Part shown: positions 5,751 through 7,647 of the stretch, in pieces
How positions within the stretch are numbered: the stretch's first letter is position 1
How the letters are laid out: each line of letters opens with the position of its first letter
Origin: CADEFF01 sp964569315
GTDB taxonomy: Bacteria > Pseudomonadota > Alphaproteobacteria > Dongiales > Dongiaceae
Assembly: GCA_964569315.1 (NCBI GenBank)
Contig: CAZMUZ010000151.1
Coordinates: 1 to 7,647 of the forward strand
Reading direction: 5' to 3'
DNA: 7,647 nt
Position numbers and translations under genes: made by a program
Notes under the pieces: generated by a model
What the model was told of the DNA's origin: nothing
Databases searched by the model: none
The model's input: only the letters and a program-made list of their open reading frames with translations

Positions 5751-6551
5751 CTATTCCGCCGCCCGGACGGGCTGCGGGAGACGTTCCGCGGCACGGGCGC
5801 GGCAGGCCGCGCCGAAGGCCCTGAAAATGGCCATGGAATCGGGATTCTCGGTGACGCGGTACTCGGGATGCCACTGCACGCCGAGGGCAAAGCTTCGCGC
5901 ATTTGCCACACGAACCGCCTCGATAACCCCATCCGGCGCATGGCCTTCCGCCGCGAGCCCCGGGGCGAGCCGGTCGATGCCCTGCCAGTGGAGCGAGTTC
6001 ACCTGGATCTCGGTCGTGCCGAGGATGCGCGCGAACGCGCCCGCGGGATCGAACGTCACGGCATGGCGCGCCGCATATTTCGCGTCATAGGGAACGTTCT
6101 GCGGGCTGCGGTGATCGAGCTTGCCGGGCAGCCGGTGAAGCTGCTGATGGAGGGTGCCGCCGAGCGCGACATTGAGCTCCTGCAGGCCGCGGCAGATGCA
6201 GAGGATCGGCAGGCCCGCCGCCAGCGCCGCGCGAATCATCGGGAGCGTCGTTTCGTCGCGCTGCGGATCCTGCGGGCTCTCCGGCCGGTCCTCGGGCCCG
6301 TCATAGTGATGGGCGGCGACGTTCGAAAGGCTGCCGGTGAAGAGCAGCCCGTCGAGCCGGGCGAAGAGCGCCGCAAGGTCGTAGGCCGAGCCCAGCGCCG
6401 GCAGCAGCATCGGCAGGGCTTCGGCGCCGTTCAGCACGCCGGAGATGTATTTCTCGCCGACGGAGTGGAACGGCATCCCGTCGATCTGCTTCACGCAGGC
6501 GGGAACGCCGACGACGGGGGCGGTGGCATCGAGGCGCATGGCGGGATTCAC
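5751..6551 (-). CDS. PuuD-like class I glutamine amidotransferase (peptidase C26)
   Basis: This 266-residue cytosolic enzyme belongs to the gamma-glutamyl-gamma-aminobutyrate hydrolase family, which splits gamma-glutamyl amide bonds (in E. coli PuuD, during putrescine breakdown to GABA). The nucleophile elbow is PILCICRGLQELNVALGG (115-132), with Cys120 as the catalytic Cys. The catalytic His228 and Glu230 lie in GVQWHPEY (224-231). DGLLFTGSLSNVAAHHY (67-83) corresponds to the oxyanion-loop region, and NSLHWQGIDRLAPGL (185-199) is typical of the family. The start may be GTG at 6551 or ATG at 6539, four codons later; neither has a strong Shine-Dalgarno sequence (GGAA lies about 10 nt before the GTG). 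It lies 43 nt after lolA on the same strand, so it could be co-transcribed with ftsK-lolA. No other putrescine-pathway gene is in view, so the physiological substrate is not known. Confidence 0.92.
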   Translation of the reverse strand: MNPAMRLDATAPVVGVPACVKQIDGMPFHSVGEKYISGVLNGAEALPMLLPALGSAYDLAALFARLDGLLFTGSLSNVAAHHYDGPEDRPESPQDPQRDETTLPMIRAALAAGLPILCICRGLQELNVALGGTLHQQLHRLPGKLDHRSPQNVPYDAKYAARHAVTFDPAGAFARILGTTEIQVNSLHWQGIDRLAPGLAAEGHAPDGVIEAVRVANARSFALGVQWHPEYRVTENPDSMAIFRAFGAACRARAAERLPQPVRAAE

Positions 6552-6594
6552 TCAACCATTCCGACGAAAGCGGCGCAATTCCGTTCCGGCGATC

Positions 6595-7269
6595 CTAGCG
6601 GCCGTCCTGGATCTTCTTGCTGCTGGGGGTGGCGAAAAGCTCGTTCGGCAGCTCGCCGCCGAGGCTCACCCCCTGCAGCCCGACCCGGACCTCGGTACCC
6701 TGTGCATCGAGGATCGACCACTGCTTGAGCTGCAACGGCCCGTCGGCGAAGACCAGGGTCACCTGGCCCGCTTCCGGCTCGTCGTTCTCGAACGCCCGGA
6801 CGCGGATCACGCCCGGCGCACGGTCGATGCCGGCGATGGCGACGCCTTCGCGCAGGCTGATGTCCTTGCGCAGCAGGAACCAGAGCGGCGAGCTGCCGAT
6901 CGGCGCCTGGGTCACCTGGTCGAGCTCGCCGTCGTAATAGCTGACGACGAGACCGTCGGCGACGATGAGAGCCTGGACCGGCGGGTCGTATTCCACGCGA
7001 AGCCGGCCCGGCCGGCGCAGATAGATGCGGCCGTAAGCGAGCCCGCCTGTGTTGGTATATTGCTGGAAGTTCGCGCGGAGCGTGGAGATCCCGTTCAGAT
7101 AGGCCTCGATCCGCGTCAGGTCGGCCACGTCCTGATCGGTGAGCGCGACGGCGGCGGGTGCCGCGGCGCGCGCGATCCCGGAGGAAAGCAGCGGCAAGAG
7201 CGAGAGGGCCGCGGCGCCGGCGAGGAACTTCCGCCGCGATGCGGGCGGCAGGCGGTGCGTTTTCGTCAC
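6595..7269 (-). CDS. lolA: Outer-membrane lipoprotein carrier protein LolA, with Tat-type signal
   Basis: LolA is the periplasmic shuttle that takes lipoproteins from the LolCDE complex in the inner membrane to the outer membrane. This 224-residue precursor has the family core: LRANFQQYT (64-72), GRIYLRRPGRLRVEYDPP (80-97), IVADGLVVSYYDGELDQV (102-119), SPLWFLL (127-133) and the late strand LKQWSILDAQGTEVRV (181-196). The N-terminus holds SRRKFL (11-16) followed by a mild hydrophobic stretch and an AxA site (about 33-35), so it looks like a twin-arginine signal with cleavage near residue 35. The start is GTG at 7269, three bases after the ftsK stop. A Shine-Dalgarno-like ACGGAG (7281-7286) lies inside the end of ftsK, which suggests translational coupling. 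No other start codon precedes the signal peptide, so the GTG is well supported. Confidence 0.94.
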   Translation of the reverse strand: MTKTHRLPPASRRKFLAGAAALSLLPLLSSGIARAAAPAAVALTDQDVADLTRIEAYLNGISTLRANFQQYTNTGGLAYGRIYLRRPGRLRVEYDPPVQALIVADGLVVSYYDGELDQVTQAPIGSSPLWFLLRKDISLREGVAIAGIDRAPGVIRVRAFENDEPEAGQVTLVFADGPLQLKQWSILDAQGTEVRVGLQGVSLGGELPNELFATPSSKKIQDGR

Positions 7270-7272
7270 GAA

Positions 7273-7647
7273 CTACATATCTCCGTCGATATCCCGGGCG
7301 AGGACTTCGCGCTTGCCGACATGGTTGGCGGCGCTCACCACGCCCTCGCGTTCCATGCGCTCGACGATGCGGGCCGCGCGGTTGTAGCCGATCTGGAGAT
7401 GACGCTGCACGAAGCTGGTCGATGCCTTGCGTTCGCGGCAGACGAGCGCCACCGCCTGGTCGTAAAGGGCATCCGCCTCGCCGCCGCCGCTCTCGAACTC
7501 GGGCCCGCCGTCCGCCTCGTCGTCGCGCGTGACTTCCTCGATATAGGTGGGGGCACCCTGCTTTTTAAGGAAGCCGACGACGGTTTCGACCTCCTTGTCC
7601 GAGACGAACGGGCCGTGAACACGGGTGATCCGGCCGCCCTGGGCCAT
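7273..7647 (-). CDS. ftsK: DNA translocase FtsK, C-terminal end with gamma domain (partial)
   Basis: The last 124 residues of FtsK are present; the rest lies beyond the right window edge, and the Met at the edge is internal. GRITRVHGPFVSD (5-17) is the conserved end of the motor domain. A short acidic, Gly-rich linker follows (about 41-58), then the winged-helix gamma domain at about 59-117. Its hallmarks are LYDQAVALV (61-69), IGYNRAARIVERMEREGVV (86-104) and the terminal GKREVL. In E. coli this domain reads KOPS sequences to direct translocation towards dif and contacts XerD. The protein acts at the division septum in chromosome segregation. The stop is followed after 3 nt by the lolA start, so the two genes form an operon. 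Confidence 0.96.
   Translation of the reverse strand: MAQGGRITRVHGPFVSDKEVETVVGFLKKQGAPTYIEEVTRDDEADGGPEFESGGGEADALYDQAVALVCRERKASTSFVQRHLQIGYNRAARIVERMEREGVVSAANHVGKREVLARDIDGDM

Noticed and set aside
5646..6728. A 360-codon plus-strand frame across the amidotransferase gene
   Set aside because: It overlaps a gene with intact catalytic Cys-His-Glu motifs on the other strand and runs on into lolA. It has no motif of its own.

Overview
This GC-rich window looks like an alphaproteobacterial chromosome, probably from the Rhodospirillales/Rhizobiales side. The evidence is the strong G/C third-position bias, the ftsK-lolA-(x)-xthA gene neighbourhood and the type of ABC exporter present. It has eight recognisable protein genes, two of them cut by the window edges. 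No RNA gene, insertion sequence, CRISPR array or prophage signature was found.

Left part (1-4545): a glycosyltransferase of the MurG-like GT-B type (N-terminal 187 residues only) runs leftwards. Across a roughly 200-bp divergent control region, a three-gene unit runs rightwards: a large, unusual ABC exporter (759-3536), a stand-alone cyclic-nucleotide-binding-domain protein (3558-4025) and a small class I SAM-dependent methyltransferase (4057-4545). The spacing (21 and 31 nt) and good Shine-Dalgarno sequences indicate one operon. The ABC protein is the most interesting item. Its membrane domain looks normal, but its nucleotide-binding domain is split by an insert of about 300 residues and is degenerate at Walker A, the Q-loop, the signature motif and Walker B. 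Part of the segment that normally follows the Q-loop appears three times. The neighbouring CNB protein has no DNA-binding domain, so it could be a ligand sensor acting directly on the exporter (inference).

Right part (4570-7647): all genes run leftwards and are housekeeping. In transcription order they are the C-terminal end of the DNA translocase FtsK, the lipoprotein carrier LolA (3 nt after ftsK, with a twin-arginine type signal peptide), a PuuD-like class I glutamine amidotransferase (peptidase C26), and exodeoxyribonuclease III (xthA). Between the amidotransferase and xthA lies a 386-bp gap. It holds a perfect 12-bp terminator-like hairpin and, just upstream of it on the minus strand, what looks like a tiny separate transcription unit: a -35/-10 pair placed so that a 22-codon ORF would be translated from a leaderless transcript.

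The methyltransferase and xthA converge with 24 nt between them, and a GC hairpin spans the junction. Most start-codon and regulatory calls are by eye and marked with low to moderate confidence; the family assignments of the main genes are secure.
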